Shown one piece after another: positions 29,641-42,402 of a stretch of 64,000 nt of DNA. The position numbers and the translations under genes were made by a program. The notes under the pieces were generated by a model. The model searched no databases, had not been told where the DNA came from, and worked only from the letters and a program-made list of their open reading frames with translations. The stretch is from Pleurodeles waltl (lineage: Eukaryota > Chordata > Amphibia > Caudata > Salamandridae), in assembly GCF_031143425.1 (NCBI RefSeq), contig NC_090440.1:335981844-336045843 (forward strand). The letters are read 5' to 3'. Position 1 is the stretch's first letter. Each line of letters starts with the position of its first letter.

Positions 29641-32600
29641 CACTACAACTGGTGACAAGATAGAGGATATGTAACCTGAAGAAGAAAGTGCTCTCCAGAA
29701 GAGTTTCCTGTGGTCCAAGCAAACTGCTCATGTGTGACACGTGCTTTTGTTGACGTGCTGAGTAACGGTTGGTGTATGTGGAGGCAAAGTGCAACTCTAG
29801 CTGGAATGAAGCTTTTGAATCAGAATAAAGCTTGACTAAGAACTCTATGCATCATTGGTCAAGATGCTATGACCAAGAGCATACTAAAAGTTACAGTGCT
29901 GCCATGCCAAAAAAAGCATACAGTGTGCAGAGTGTTAACATTCAAGGTGGATACAACCAGGCTTCCAAAGCGCTGCAAGGCAAAGATCAGCCAAGTGTCA
30001 GAAAATGTAAACTGATGTATGGGAAGGAGGAAACAAATAACTCACCAAGCATGCTAAAGAGAGTCATAGTGCCACAGCATTTGACAGAGTAGCTCAAGGA
30101 GAAGTGCTCAGGGTTGTGCTTAAGGAGCTGTCCACACCCAAAGCAGCTGTGCACCTGGCTGCTGAGTGGGGCTCAGAACAACTTCATAGGTCTTCAAAGA
30201 ACAAAGAGATGAAGGCAACAGTTATTTTTCTTTTAAATTTCGATGATGACTTCTGTGAGAGAAGACCAATGAATGTGAAAGATGATCCTGTGGCTCACAC
30301 ATCAAAAGACTTTAAAGAAAGTTTGCATAAACATGATCATCCAACAGCATCAGGAAGCACACTACTCTCAATGTCAGAAAGTTCCAAACTGGTTTCTAAT
30401 GCTGCCGCCTTCCTGAACCCACCTCTCAATACCGCCAAATGGCAAAATGTTGGCGATAGATGGACTGCTTGGATAGACATTTGAAGATTTCATTCAAGCA
30501 CTTGAAGAGACTGATAATAGAAAGGTTATCAAATATATTAAAAGTCTTGCTGGTGATGGTGTGAGGGAAGTCAAACAGAAAATGCTGGGATCTGATGAAG
30601 AAGTCACATATTGTCAGATCAAAGATGCTTAGAATCTCAAGTTCAATACAATTCCTAAGAATAAATATGAATGACACATTTTCAGTCAAGAACGTCAAAG
30701 ATTTGGTGAAGCTATCAGTGAGTTTGTGGAAAAACTCAATGCACTCTTCAAACACTGTAAGTTCAATGAATTTAATAATGAAGAAGTTATGCGTCTTAGA
30801 ATTACTGATGGATGCTTGTCTGAGTCATACAGACAATGAATGCTGAGTGAAACACTAAGCCTGGAGCAAGTGCTAATGGCTGCCAGAGCTGAGGAATGTG
30901 CTGAGAGACAAGCTGCTGACATATAGGTAGGAGTTGCCCAAAGCGAGTCAGTCATGAGTGTGAAACGTAGTAAGAAGCAAAAGACTGAATAACACAAAGT
31001 GATGTCTGCATGTAAAAAGAAGCGGTGGTTTAGATGTGGATTTGAGACAGTGTGTAAAGCAAAGGAAAAAGTGAGTGCAAAATGGACAAAATACAAATTG
31101 CCATTGCCATTGAAGACCAAAGTGTATACATGACTGCATCGATGCCCATAAAGAGTCAAGGTTCATTTGTAACAACAATAAAACATAAAAAAAACAAAGA
31201 AACAAGCACCGATCCATGTGCTTCAAGGTACAGCGTCAAGTGCCCGTTTACTCAGCTTCAACAAGGCTGATGATAGGGGACTGATCTCTGTGAATTACAG
31301 AATTAACGGTTGATCACACAGTAGTACGTCAATTCCCTTTGTTGTTTCATGGTTTAGGAAAGTTAAAACTCTGAAAGTAAAACTTCATATTAATGAGGAT
31401 GTCCATCCTGTTGCTCAGAGTCATTTACAAATGGCTTTTCATTTACAAGAAGCTGTTGAAAAAAACTTGGATCTTTCCCGAAACATGACATTATTGAGCA
31501 TTCCACGGGTCCAACACCATATTTTTTTTCCATAGTAGTAGTGCCTAAATTGGACCGTGAAGAAGTTGCGTGCATCTGCATAGATATGCGTCAGGTAAAC
31601 CTGGCAAATGAACGAGAATGACGTTCAGGTCCACATATTGCTAACACAAATAAATGGTGCAAAGGTTTTCTCTCACCTGTACTTAAATAAAGGTTTTCAC
31701 CAGTTGGAACTTGAAGAACCTTTTCTACACATGTTAGTTGGTTTAGATACAGAAGCCTTAGTGCCTGATTTAGATTTCAGCAGATGGATGATGTTTTTTG
31801 TAACATCAGCCAAAATCTAAATCAGGCCTTCAGTTTTGGTGTGTCATTGGCTGCAGCTCTTTTCCAAGACGTCTTTGGACATATCATACAGCCAGTTGTG
31901 AATGCATTCAATTACAGTGATAACATATTGTTTCTCAGAGCTACACAGAAGGAGCATGATAGACCTCTCACACAAATATGTTGTTTAGCCGCTGATGCAG
32001 GTTTGACTTAGAATACTGCCACACGTAAATTAAACAAGACAAAGTTCTTTGGCCACATCTTTTTTGATGGGGGTGTGACTCCTGATCCTGAAAATGTACA
32101 GGCTATGTTAAATGCTGATCCCCCATAAGATGTTTCAGTGGTACGTTCTTTTCTTGGCGTAGCCAAATACTATTCAAGACACATACAGGACTTTGACACT
32201 GTTAGTACTCCATTATAAGAGTTGATGAAGAAAAATGCTCCTTTTCAATGGTTACAATGTGAGAGAAGTTTCAAGTGGATTAAATAGGCCTTTGAAAATG
32301 AACTGAAATGGCATACTTCAATCCAAAACTTCATACAGAGGTTGTGGTTGAAGCTAGCTTGGTTGGGTTAGGTACTAGCCTTGCACAGCATGATGGATGC
32401 CTAAATGTTCAACGGCATATTGTGGCCTGTACTAGTCGAAGCTTGTCTCATAGAGAACATGCTTAAGAAAGAAAGCTTGGCTGTGGTGTGGGCTTGTGAA
32501 CATTTCCATGTATTCCTGTATGGAAGCCTTTTACGCTGCTAACTAATCATCAGGTTTTGCTGACCATTCTTGCCAACCCAAAAGCCAAGATGCCTACTCG

Positions 32601-33065
32601 CATGAAAAAATGGGGACTAAGATTACAGGAGTACGATTATACAACTGTGCATCATATAGGAAAAGACCAGAATTTTACTGACTACTTTCTGAAGTGTCTA
32701 TACACGGTGAAGGTACTCCACCCATGATGGCTGATGCCTACATTAATTCCATCGTCAAGTCAAGCACACCAGCTGCTATATCGTTAGCCCATATTATCAC
32801 TGCCACAAGCCGTGATAGTGACATGCTGAAGTTAAAAGACATATTGACATATTGGTCATAGAAAAAACACACCTGAGCTCTCAATAATGATGGTGAATGT
32901 CAAAAATACAAACATTTCAAAGATGAATTGTCCATAACTCAGGATGGGCTTACCCTGTGGGGGTCACAAATCCCAATTCCAGAGAGTCTGCAACAGAAAG
33001 TAATTGAACTGGCTCACAAAGGACATTGTGGTATTGTTGCCCCAAATAGAGCTCTCTGAGTCTGA
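29641..33065 (+). mobile_element. Gypsy-2 Ty3/gypsy element, internal region, 3' truncated
   Basis: Starts with the LTR end CACTACA and a primer-site-like TGGTGACAAG at about 29,654. A decayed gag follows (30,100-30,960; AKWQNVGDRWTAWI, IKSLAGDGVREV, LEQVLMAARAEECAER). Reverse transcriptase remnants run from 31,370 to 32,280 (VVVPKLDREE, FSFGVSLAAALFQDV, NYSDNILFL, RSFLGVAKYYSRHI). RNase H remnants follow (SLAVVWACEHFHVFLYG), then the first part of the integrase zinc domain (IELAHKGHCGIVAPNRAL). Stops occur throughout. Sequence similarity ends at about 33,065, so most of integrase and the 3' LTR are missing. This is the oldest layer of the nest. Confidence 0.8.
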
Positions 33066-33403
33066 GTTTGGCTGATGAGTGTTATGTAGGATATGTTACC
33101 ACTAATATGTCATTAATTGTTGGTTATGAGTTCAAGGTGACTTGTGTGTGGACTACACAAATGTCTGACATGTGTATATATTTGGTACATACTGTGTTTG
33201 ACACACTGTGCCTCAATTCCACCAATAAAATGTTTGGTACACGCCAGTTTGACTCATTACTATTAGCTATGTTACTTGTGTTGCTGTGGTGGGCCTGCTA
33301 CCCTGGCTGCATATGTTCACATATTTGCAGATGTGCATTCCACAGAGGTTTCCAGTTCAAGTGTGTGGGCATGTGTACCCTGTGTCAGGAATAGGCTCCA
33401 TGG
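33066..33403. other. Unassigned stretch
   Basis: AT-rich DNA between truncated gypsy-2 and the next LTR fragment. No repeat family, gene or motif is recognised; an open frame here has no familiar features. Confidence 0.4.
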
Positions 33404-36275
33404 TGTCACGGTTTCAGGCGGAGTGGGAAAGCACCCTCCTGCCTGGCATGTTACCCCCATTTGTACATGTATGTCACTTTGTTTTTGCCTGTCTCACTGG
33501 GATCCTGCTAGCCAGGTACTGCCAAACCAGCTCTCTGGGGTTTTCTCTGCAGCTATCCGCTGCTGCTACCCCACAGACAGGGTTCTGCCCTCCTGGGGTC
33601 TGGAAAGCCCAGTCCCAGGAAGGCAGAACAAAGAATTTCCTCTGAGGGGGGGTGTTACACCCTCTCCCTTTAGAAATAGGAGTTAAAGGCTGGCGATGGG
33701 TAGCCTCTCCCAGCATCTGGAAATGCTTTGAAGGGCACAGATGGTGCCCTCCTTGCATAAGCCAGTCTACACCGGTATAGGGATCCCCCAGTCCCTGCTC
33801 TGGCGCGAAACTGGACAAAGGTAAGGAAAGTGACCACTCCCCTGTCCATCACCACCCCAAGGGGGGTGCCCAGAGCTCCTCCAGTGTGTCCTTGACCTCT
33901 GCCATCGTGTTTCTAGAAGTGTGAGAGCACTCTGGAGGCCTCTGAGTGGCCAGTGCCAGCAGGTGACGTCAGAGACCCCTCCTGATAGGTGCTTACCTGA
34001 CTAGGAGGCCAATTCTCCTCTCAGGGCTATTAAGGGTTACTCCAGTGGGCTTTTCCTCAGATAACAATGTGCAAAAATTCACCAGAGTTCCTCTGCACTT
34101 CTCTCTTCAACTTCTGCCAAGGATCGACCGCTGACTGCTCCAGGACACCTGCAAAACTGCAACAAAGTAGCAAGAAGACTACCAGCAACATTGCAGCGCC
34201 TAATCTTGCTGGCTTTCTCAACTGTTTCCTGGTGGTGCATGCTCTGGGGACTGCCTGCCTTCACCCTGCACTGGAAGCCACAAAGAAATCTCCAGTGGGT
34301 CGACAGAATCTTCACCCTGCTTCAGCAGGCACCAAACATCAGCTTTACTGGTACTCTGGGACCCCTCTCATCCTGACAAGCATAGCCCCTGGAACACAGG
34401 TGATGGACCCAAGTGACCCAGACTTTCCAGTGGTCAAACTGTCCAAATTTGGAGGAGGTAGGTCCTTCCTTCCCCATGCTGTACAATAATCCTGTGCACC
34501 ATGCGAACTACAGCTACAAGGGCTTCTGTGCACATTTTCAAGAAATACTGCAAGCACAGCTGAGCCTAGGTCCCCAGCACTTTGTCCTGCGATGCTCAGC
34601 TCCCTGAGTTTATCTCCTGTGTTGTGGGACCTCCTTTTGCAGTGTTGAGATGACTGCTGTGTTCAGACTTCTTGAACCCATGTTCAAGGACTTCTATGGG
34701 TGCTACCTTCTTGTGCGTGGGCTCTCTATGTTGCTGAGAGCCCCCTCTGTCTCTTCTGCCAAGTGGTGACATCCTGGTCCTTCCTGGGCCTGGGCAGCAC
34801 CCTTTTTCTCTAACTGTGACTCTTGCAGCTATCAAGGCTTGTTTGTGGTATTTTGCCAAGGAAACAACACTGCTTCATCCACCATGTCGTGGGACATCTT
34901 CTGTACAAAGGAGAAGTTCCTAGCACCTTTTGTTGTTGCAGAATCTTCAGCTTCTTCCATCTAGAGGCAGCCATTTTGCACCTTCATCTGAGGTTTAGTG
35001 GGCTCCTTCCCCCGCGGGCTCTTTCGCGACTCTTGGACTTGGTCTCCTTCCTTTGCAGGTCCTCAGGTCCAGGAATACATCTTCAGTGCTTTGCAGTCTG
35101 TTGTGGTCTTTGCAAAATCCCTTATCATGACTTTAGTGTGTTTCTGGGGAAATAGTAGTACTTTACTCCTACTTTTCAGGGTCTTGGGGTGGGGTATCTG
35201 TGACTCCCTTAGTGTTTTCTTACACTCCCAGCGACCCTCTACACACTACACTAGCCTATGGGTCCATTTGTGGTTTGCATTCTACTTTCTTAGTATATGG
35301 TTTGTGTTGCCCCTCGGCCTATTGCATCCTATTATATTCTACAGTGTTTATACTACTTTCTGATCGTGTTACTTACCTGATTTAGTTTTCTGTGTATATT
35401 TTGTGTATTTTACTTGCCTCCTAAGGGAGTATATCCTCTTAGATATTTTTGCCACATTGTCACTAAAATAAAGTACCTTATTTTTAGTAACTCTGAGTAT
35501 TTTCTTTCTTATGATATAGTGCCTATCTGATATAAGTGGTATAGTAGGAGCTTTGCATGTCTCCTAGTTCAGCCTTGGCTGCTCTGCTATAGCTACCTCT
35601 ATCAGCCTAAGCTGCTAGAACAATACTACTCTAATAATAAGAGTAGTAGAGACCTGGCAGAAGGTGTAAGTACCATTGGTACCCACTATAAGCCAGGCCA
35701 GCCTCTTACAGGCGGGTCTAGTCAGGACTCTGTTAGGGGCACCCCTTGAGCTCACAGAGTATCTCCAAAGGAGGTAGTGTACCAAAGCAGAAGTGCAGCT
35801 AAAGGGATACAAGGGTAAAGGACAGCTATGGTGAGGCAGAGAAAACAGGAAAGTAAAGGCAGAGCAACCTCAGTGTGAACAAACAAGGAATGGATCAGTA
35901 ATGGCAAACACACTGGGTTTATCACTAAGGTTGTACACAGGGTAGGGCTCAGAACTTCCCACAGCAACAGGGAACGTCAATGCCTCTGTGCAGATTACTC
36001 TTACAGATAGTCACCCTGCAAGCCCCATAGAAAGGAGGCAGCAGAAGTGATTTTGTCTCTGGACCCTTAGGGCACAAACAAGGATTGCACTTACATACAC
36101 AAGACTAGCCCTTGTGGGTCCAGCTGGAGACACAGTGGCAATTCCTGGAAAAGAGCAATGGCACTCTGTCACTGTTTGGCAATAATGACTACATGCAACA
36201 CTAGACAAAGGATGGGGGCTGGAATTGCCCCCTGGAAACCAGGAGCCAACCCCAATACAAAGGAAAACACTACTA
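33404..36275. mobile_element. Diverged LTR fragment of the young-element family, split by a solo LTR
   Basis: 33,404-33,421 (TGTCACGGTTTCAGGCGG) and 35,711 to about 36,275 align by eye with the first 560 bp of the LTR at 17,297, with many mismatches. It is therefore an older copy of the family, interrupted by the solo LTR at 33,422-35,710. The rest is missing. Confidence 0.8.
33422..35710 (+). mobile_element. Solo LTR of the long LTR family (L3)
   Basis: 2,289 bp flanked by GGCGG (33,417-33,421 and 35,711-35,715). The left end AGTGGGAAAGCACC corresponds to TGTAGGAAAGTACC in other copies and the right end is CTCTTACA. It is shorter than the 2,987-bp copy at 55,451, so it carries internal deletions. 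AATAAA lies near 35,467. Apparent frames inside are not conserved between copies and are not called as genes. Confidence 0.85.
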
Positions 36276-36284
36276 CACTTTCAG

Positions 36285-36620
36285 AAAGGCCTTCTGGTTC
36301 ACCACAGACCTCCAAGAATCTAAGCAAACATGTTGAAGACTCTAAAAGAAGTGGCACCAAGATCAGACACTGGACAACCACACAACCTTCAAAAAAGCCA
36401 TCTGCAGACACCACCATCTCATCTGAACCACCAAGAGAACCACCTTCAAAGAACGCATTAACAACAGTGCACACAGCCACAAGTAGCTCTTCAACATCGT
36501 GGAGGAGCTCTCCAACCCCGACTCCAACGTCATTGACATTCCACCATCACAAGACCCCTGCGACTCCCTAGCCACCTTCTTCCACCACAAGTTCGCAGAC
36601 ATTCATGACAGCTTCCGCAC
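36285..36620 (+). pseudogene. LINE fragment (CR1/L2-like)
   Basis: One frame reads LFNIVEELSNPDSNVIDIPP and then DSLATFFHHKFADIHDSF, a phrase typical of the region between endonuclease and reverse transcriptase in CR1/L2-type LINEs. Two stops lie upstream. Both ends are truncated. Confidence 0.6.
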
Positions 36621-37090
36621 TCAGACGCTACGCTACCGAACTTGCTCCAGGGAACCTGGCTAACTGCCTTGTGGGGGTGGATGTATCTGTGCAGGAAGGG
36701 CCATCTCCCTGTACATATGCTATTTTGATGGACAATTGTCTCTTTCAGTGTGTGCAGCAGTGTGCAGTTTGCATTGGTGGCACAATAATATGTGTTCATA
36801 GCACAGTGCACTTCCTTATTGCAACCTGGAAACGGCACCCCAGGAGTGATGTATGATGTTGGGACTGACTCAGTATTTTCATGCCACCTACATCTGAGTC
36901 TGCATCATCATGCAATGTGCCTCATGGTGTAAGACCTGCTGCAACACACATTGCACACCCCTTCCACACTACATGCTGCTTAGGAGGGTGGCCGATTGAC
37001 TATGTGGCCTACTTTAATTGTAAATGGTTCATCTTCCAAGTTGTACTTACAGTGTAGGCCATGTCATTGCCACTGTAGACTTTGACATTG
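36621..37090. other. Unassigned stretch
   Basis: No gene or repeat family recognised. Confidence 0.35.
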
Positions 37091-37900
37091 GTACTAAGGC
37101 CCAAATTTACCAGAACTGATGCACAACTGTGCTAAGGCAGTTGTTCATCAAAAATGTTAACGCCGGATACCATCACTTTATACCACCATGCTTGCGCCAT
37201 ATTTATAAAATGGTCAACATGGTCGTAAGAAATGCTTATCATTTAAAAAAATGACGCTAACCCTTGTGACATGTTGCAAAACAAATTACCCTAGTGTCGG
37301 AAAAGTGCCACTAACACTATTTGGGGCATGTTTTTTTTAAGCTAATCGTGCTAGTGTCACTTTTTCCTTAAAGATGGCAAAGAACTCTAGCAAAAATGTC
37401 AAACAGAAACCATGAGGTAGAAAAATTAAGAAATCAGGACAGGAGAGACCTAATCAGCCCAGTACAAGCCAGGATGGACAGACAGACTCACAGGAGAAGG
37501 GAAAAGGAAGAGGAAGTGTAGGTTCAGTGAGGAAGACAACATTTCCTCCTCAGTGAACTATTCTGTTTAGAGAGGTGGCGGAGAATCAAGACCAGCTCTT
37601 TGTCACCTCTGAAGGGCCAATGGGTAGGAAGAAGGACATATGGCAGTCCATAGTCAATAAAGTCAACAGTGTGGCACAGGTGAGGGGGACTATCATCAAT
37701 TGTAAGAAGCGCTGGCATGATTGTAAGTACAGGACTAAAGAGAAACTGGCCAGCAACCGAAAGGCAGCACTGCAGACTGGAGGTGGAAGTCTGGAACCCC
37801 AGGAGGGGCTGGATGAGCTGAAGGAGATGGTGGTAGCAGTCATCCCAGAGGAGGTGATCACTGAAGTCCATGGCTCTTGATGAGCGACAACAAACACAGG
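37091..37900 (+). mobile_element. Remnant of another Harbinger type, left part
   Basis: GGCCCAAATTTACCAG (about 37,098) is a possible terminal repeat. It resembles GGGCCAGATTTATCAGG at 38,412 and GGGGGAAGATTTACAAG at about 52,380. The element identity rests mainly on the Myb/SANT-like gene inside. No transposase or right terminus was found. Confidence 0.4.
37374..37880 (+). pseudogene. Myb/SANT-like gene of a second Harbinger type
   Basis: From an ATG at 37,374 the frame encodes a basic stretch (GKGRGSVGSVRKTTF), then after a stop FREVAENQDQLFVTSEG, KKDIWQSIVNKVNSVAQVRG and TIINCKKRWHDCKYRTKEKL. This is the Trp-based Myb/SANT-like pattern (Myb_DNA-bind_5 type) found with Harbinger transposases. 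A TGA follows KQKP near 37,412 and a TGA near 37,553. It differs clearly from genes A and B of the large Harbinger copies. It ends at a TGA at 37,878. Confidence 0.7.
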
Positions 37901-39471
37901 GTAATTTGCAGTGGGGTGGAACCTAATGGCACATAGGAGGCACTATATGCATGTGAAAAATGGTTGCATGGGGCACAATAATGGTGAAACGCCAGACAGA
38001 TGCATTGTGCACTGACCCCCCCAAATATGTACACACAACCTCACTACCATCACACAACTCCCCTCACCATATCAGCTGAACCACCTGGTCAAGCTTAACT
38101 TTCATATGTCATCATGTTCCAGGCTTGTTGTGCAGGATGGGCCACAAAAGACAGAGATATGCCTTCCTTCGCCACTGGGACAGGCCACAAATGTAATATT
38201 GACTCAACATATGGGGCATTTCTTTAATTACTGTTAAACTGGTGCAAATGTAGCTGCCATGTGCCTACGCAGGCACACCTACACCATGCTGAAAGGGTGC
38301 CTGTGAACTGGGGATGATTGATGTTGGCTATCAAGGCCACATTCTGGCACAAAACACAATCAAGAGAGGAATTCACCTCTTTCTGTGTGTGCTGTAGAAT
38401 GCAGCACACATAGGGCCAGATTTATCAGGCCCTACTGCCTATTCGCTCAACACTAGTGAAATTTTTTCCAACGTGGCATTGAGGAGGCTTTTCTCTGCAC
38501 CATAAATACAAATTGGTGCAAAGCTAGTTTTATACAACTTTGTAATCCCTTCCGGCACATTATACATGCGCTAGGTATAATGTTGCAAGGAGGGTGTTCC
38601 CATGCAGGGGAATGGCAAAAAATGGCGCAGTGAAATACAGAATGTTCCTCTGCGACAACTTTTTCCATTATTTTAAATGCCTGCTTGGGAAGGGGTTGAA
38701 GTGACTGGCCAATAGGAGCATGTGGGCCTCAATATTGCTTTGCTGCACTAGTGCCATAAGTTATGGCACTTATCTAGTAAGGCACCACAGTAGCATCATA
38801 AATTATGATGCTATTGTGGAGACGCGATCCATGGTGCTCCCATAGTAAGATGCAACCACCTTCCTGCATGACATCCCTGCAACAGAGCAACACTTGCACC
38901 AATGTTACAAGAAGGCCTGTGATGCAGGGATGAGTGTTGTCATGCAAGAGGGTCATCCTTCCTGTATAATCCCATACATGAGAAGTGGTTGCATCTTACA
39001 ATGAGCAGTTCAGGATGTAGCACACATGGTAAGAGGTACAAGGAGAATGCATGTGGACAGTTTCACCCCTTACATCACTGTTACAACACACATGGGTTGG
39101 CTAAAGATAGTGACACACTAAAAGTAACTGATCTGGCAATGCAAATGAATCTGTAAGTTTCTGTTGGTGCTGCATAGGAACATTCTAAGCAACACCCATG
39201 CCACACAACTGCCATGCAGTGTAATGCATGTAAGAGGTCTACATGCAGTTGTGCCTAAAGAATAATTACACAACATGTCTTACATTGGACTATGAATCCT
39301 GGTCTGAAATATTGTTCTAACAGTGTGTTAAAAATATCACAACCTGATGGCATATTATGCCTCTGGGTGCCCTGAAATGAGGGAATCTGATGTGTGGCTC
39401 TGCACCATGTCATTGAGGCACCATGTGTAACCATCTATTGACTCATGTGAACCATTAACACTGATAAACAT
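37901..39471. other. Stretch without recognised genes
   Basis: GGGCCAGATTTATCAGGCCC at about 38,412 may mark a MITE-like terminus, but I could not find a matching opposite end. Nothing else is recognised. Confidence 0.35.
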
Positions 39472-42133
39472 TGTAAGGAAATTCCATCCTTGGCATGGTT
39501 ACCCCTTGACTTTTTGCCTTTTGTTGATGCCAATTATGATTGAAAGTGTGCTGGGAACCTGCTACCCAGGCCCCAGCACCAGTGTTCTTTCCTAAACTGT
39601 ACCTTTGTTCCCACAATAGGCATAGCCCTGGCACACAGATAAGTCCCTTGTAAATGGTATCCCTGGTACCAAGGGCCAAGGGAATGTATCTAAGGGCTGC
39701 AGCATGTCTTATACCACCCTGGGGACCCCTCACTCAGCACATGAACACTGCCTCACAGCTTGTGTGTGTTGGTGGGGAGAAAAAGTCAACATGGCACTTC
39801 CCTCAGGGTGCCATGCCCACCTCTCACTGCCTGTGGCATAGGTAAATCAGCCCTCTAGCAGGCCTTGCAGCCCTAAGGCAGGGTGCACTATACCACAGGT
39901 GAGGGCATAAGTGCATGGGCACCATGCCCCTACAGAGTCTAAGCAAAACCTTAATCATTGTAAGTGCAAGGTAGCCATAAAGAGTATGTGGTCTGGGAGT
40001 CTGACAATTACGAACTCCACAGTTCCATAATGGCTACACTGAAATCTGGGAAGTTTGGTATCAAACTTTTCAGCACAATAAATGCACACTGATGCAAGTG
40101 TGGGATTTATTGTAAAATACATCCAGAGGACATCTTAGAGATGCCACCTGAATACCAGTCCAACTCCTAGTGCTAGGCTGACCAGTTTCTGCCAGCCTGC
40201 CACAACCAGCCGCATTTCAGGCCACATGAGGTGAGCGCCTTTGTCACTCTGTGGCCAGGAACAAAGCCTGTACTGGGTGGAGGTGCTTCTCACCTCCCCA
40301 TGCAGGAACTGTAACACCTGGCAGTGAGCCTCAAAGGCTCATGTCTTTTGTTACAGCACCCCAGGGCATCCCAACTAGTGGAGATGCCCTTCCCTCCGGC
40401 CACTGCCCCCACTTTCGGCGGCAAGGCTGGAGGAGATAATGAGGAAAACAAGGAGGAGTCACCCACCAGTCAGGACAGCCCCTAAAGTGCCCTGAGCTAA
40501 GGTGACTCCTGTCTTTAGAATTCCTCTATCTTGAGTTTGGAGGATTCTCCCAGTAGCAATAGGGATGTGCCCCCCTCCCCTCAGGGAGGAGGCACAGCGA
40601 CGGTGCAGCCACCGTCAAGGACAGTAGCCATTGGCTACTGCCCCCCTGACCTAAACACACCACTAAATGTTGTATTTAGGGGTGTCCCTGAACCCAGGAA
40701 ATCAGATTCCTGCGACCTAAAACAAGAAGAAGGACTGCTGACCTGAAAGTCCTGCAGAGACGATGGAGATGACAACTGACTTGGCCCCAGTCCTACCAGC
40801 CTGTCTCCAGACTCAAAAAACCTGCACATCGGCGCGTCCGTCAGGGACCAGTGACCTCTGAGGTCTGAGCGGACTGCCCTGCACCCGAAGGACCAAGAAA
40901 CTCCCATGAAAAGCGGCACTGTTCTAAAACTGCAACAACATTGCAACTTTAAAGCAACTTTTAAAGAACTCTCTCTTCCTGCTGGAAGCGTGAGACTTCT
41001 CACTCTGCACCCGACACCCCTGGCTCGAGTTCAGGAGAACCAACACTGCAGAGAGGACTCCCAAGTGACTACGATGACGTGAGTACCATGAGTCGACCCC
41101 ACTGCACCCCTACAGCGACTCCTGCAGAGAGGATCTAGAGGCTCTCCAACCGCGACTGCCTGGTAATAAGGAACCTGACGCCTGGACCAAGCACTACACC
41201 CGCAGCCCCCAGGACCAAGAGGAACCACCTTCCAGTACAGGAGTGACCAGCAGGCGGCCCTCTTCCTAGCCCAGTCAGTGGCTGGCCCGAGAAGCCCCTC
41301 TGTGCTCTGCCTGCATCGCCTAAGTGACCACAGGTCCCTCCTTTGCTTTCAATAGCAAACCCAACGCCTACTTTGTCCACTGCATCCGGCCGCCCCTGTG
41401 CCACTGAGGGTGTGTTTTGTGGGCTTGTGTGTGTCCCCCCCTGTGCTTTACAAAACCCCCCTGGTCTGCTCCCCAAGGATGCAGGTATTTACCTGTGAGC
41501 AGACTAGGACCGGATCACCCCGTTCTTCACAGGCGCCTATGTGTTTTGGGCCCTCCTTTGACCTCTGCACCTGACCGGCCCTATGTTGCTTGTGCGGTGG
41601 CTTTGGGGTTGCCTTGAACCCCCAATGGTAGGCTGCCTATGCCCAGGAGACTGACTGTGTAAGTGCTTCACTTACCTGAGAAACGTAACCAATCTTACTT
41701 CCCCCAGGAACTGTTGAGTTTTGCAGTGTTTCCACTTTTAAAATAGCTTATTGCCATTTTTACCAAAACTGTGTGTACTACTGCTTTGAATCAAAGTTCT
41801 ATACTTACCTGTGTGATGTACCTTGCATTTTATGTACTTACCTCAAATCTTGAATCTTGTGGTTCTAAAATAAATTAAGAAAATATATTTTTCTATATAA
41901 AAACTATTGGCCTGGAGTAAGTCTTTGAGTGTGTGTTCCTCATTTATTGCCTATGTGTGTACAACAAATGCTTAACACTACCCTCTGATAAGCCTACTAC
42001 TCGACCACACTACCACAAAATAGAGCATTAGTATTATCTAATTTAGCCACTATCAATCTCTAAGGGGAAACTTGGACTCTGTGCACACTATCTCTCACTC
42101 TTGAGATAGTATATACAGAGCCAAATTCCTACA
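39472..42133 (+). repeat. 2.66-kb LTR (family L2)
   Basis: Begins TGTAAGGAAATTCC and ends ATTCCTACA, with AATAAA near 41,868. It is followed at once by a primer-site-like stretch and a gag gene, so it is the 5' LTR of that element. The flank AACAT could be one TSD copy, but the 3' LTR is absent. The TGTARGRAA/TTCCTACA ends resemble those of family L3. Confidence 0.8.
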
Positions 42134-42402
42134 CTGACGGATCAGCGGTGGGGTCTGATACTTTGCATTTTCTGGACTACTGAGCTAAAACCTGATCACA
42201 TGACTAAATTCCAAAAAATGTCCTTAGAAACTGATTTTTACAATTTGACTATTTTTCTAAATGTTTTAAATGTCCTGCTAGGGCCTTGTGTAAGTCCCAA
42301 GTAGCATTTCTTTTAGAACTTAAAAGTTTGTAAACGTTTGGATTTTATTTCTAGAAATAGTTCTTAGATTCTTAAAAGGTAATCCCAACTTTTAGAGTGA
42401 TA
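42134..42402 (+). other. L2 element leader and putative primer-binding site
   Basis: CTGACGGATCAGCGGTGGGG directly follows the LTR; a TGG-initial form (TGGCGG) would be expected, so the site has probably mutated. The rest is non-coding. Confidence 0.5.

Noticed and set aside
33276..33686. Open frames inside the L3 LTR copies
   Set aside because: Not conserved in position or phase between the copies at 33,422, 45,758 and 55,451.
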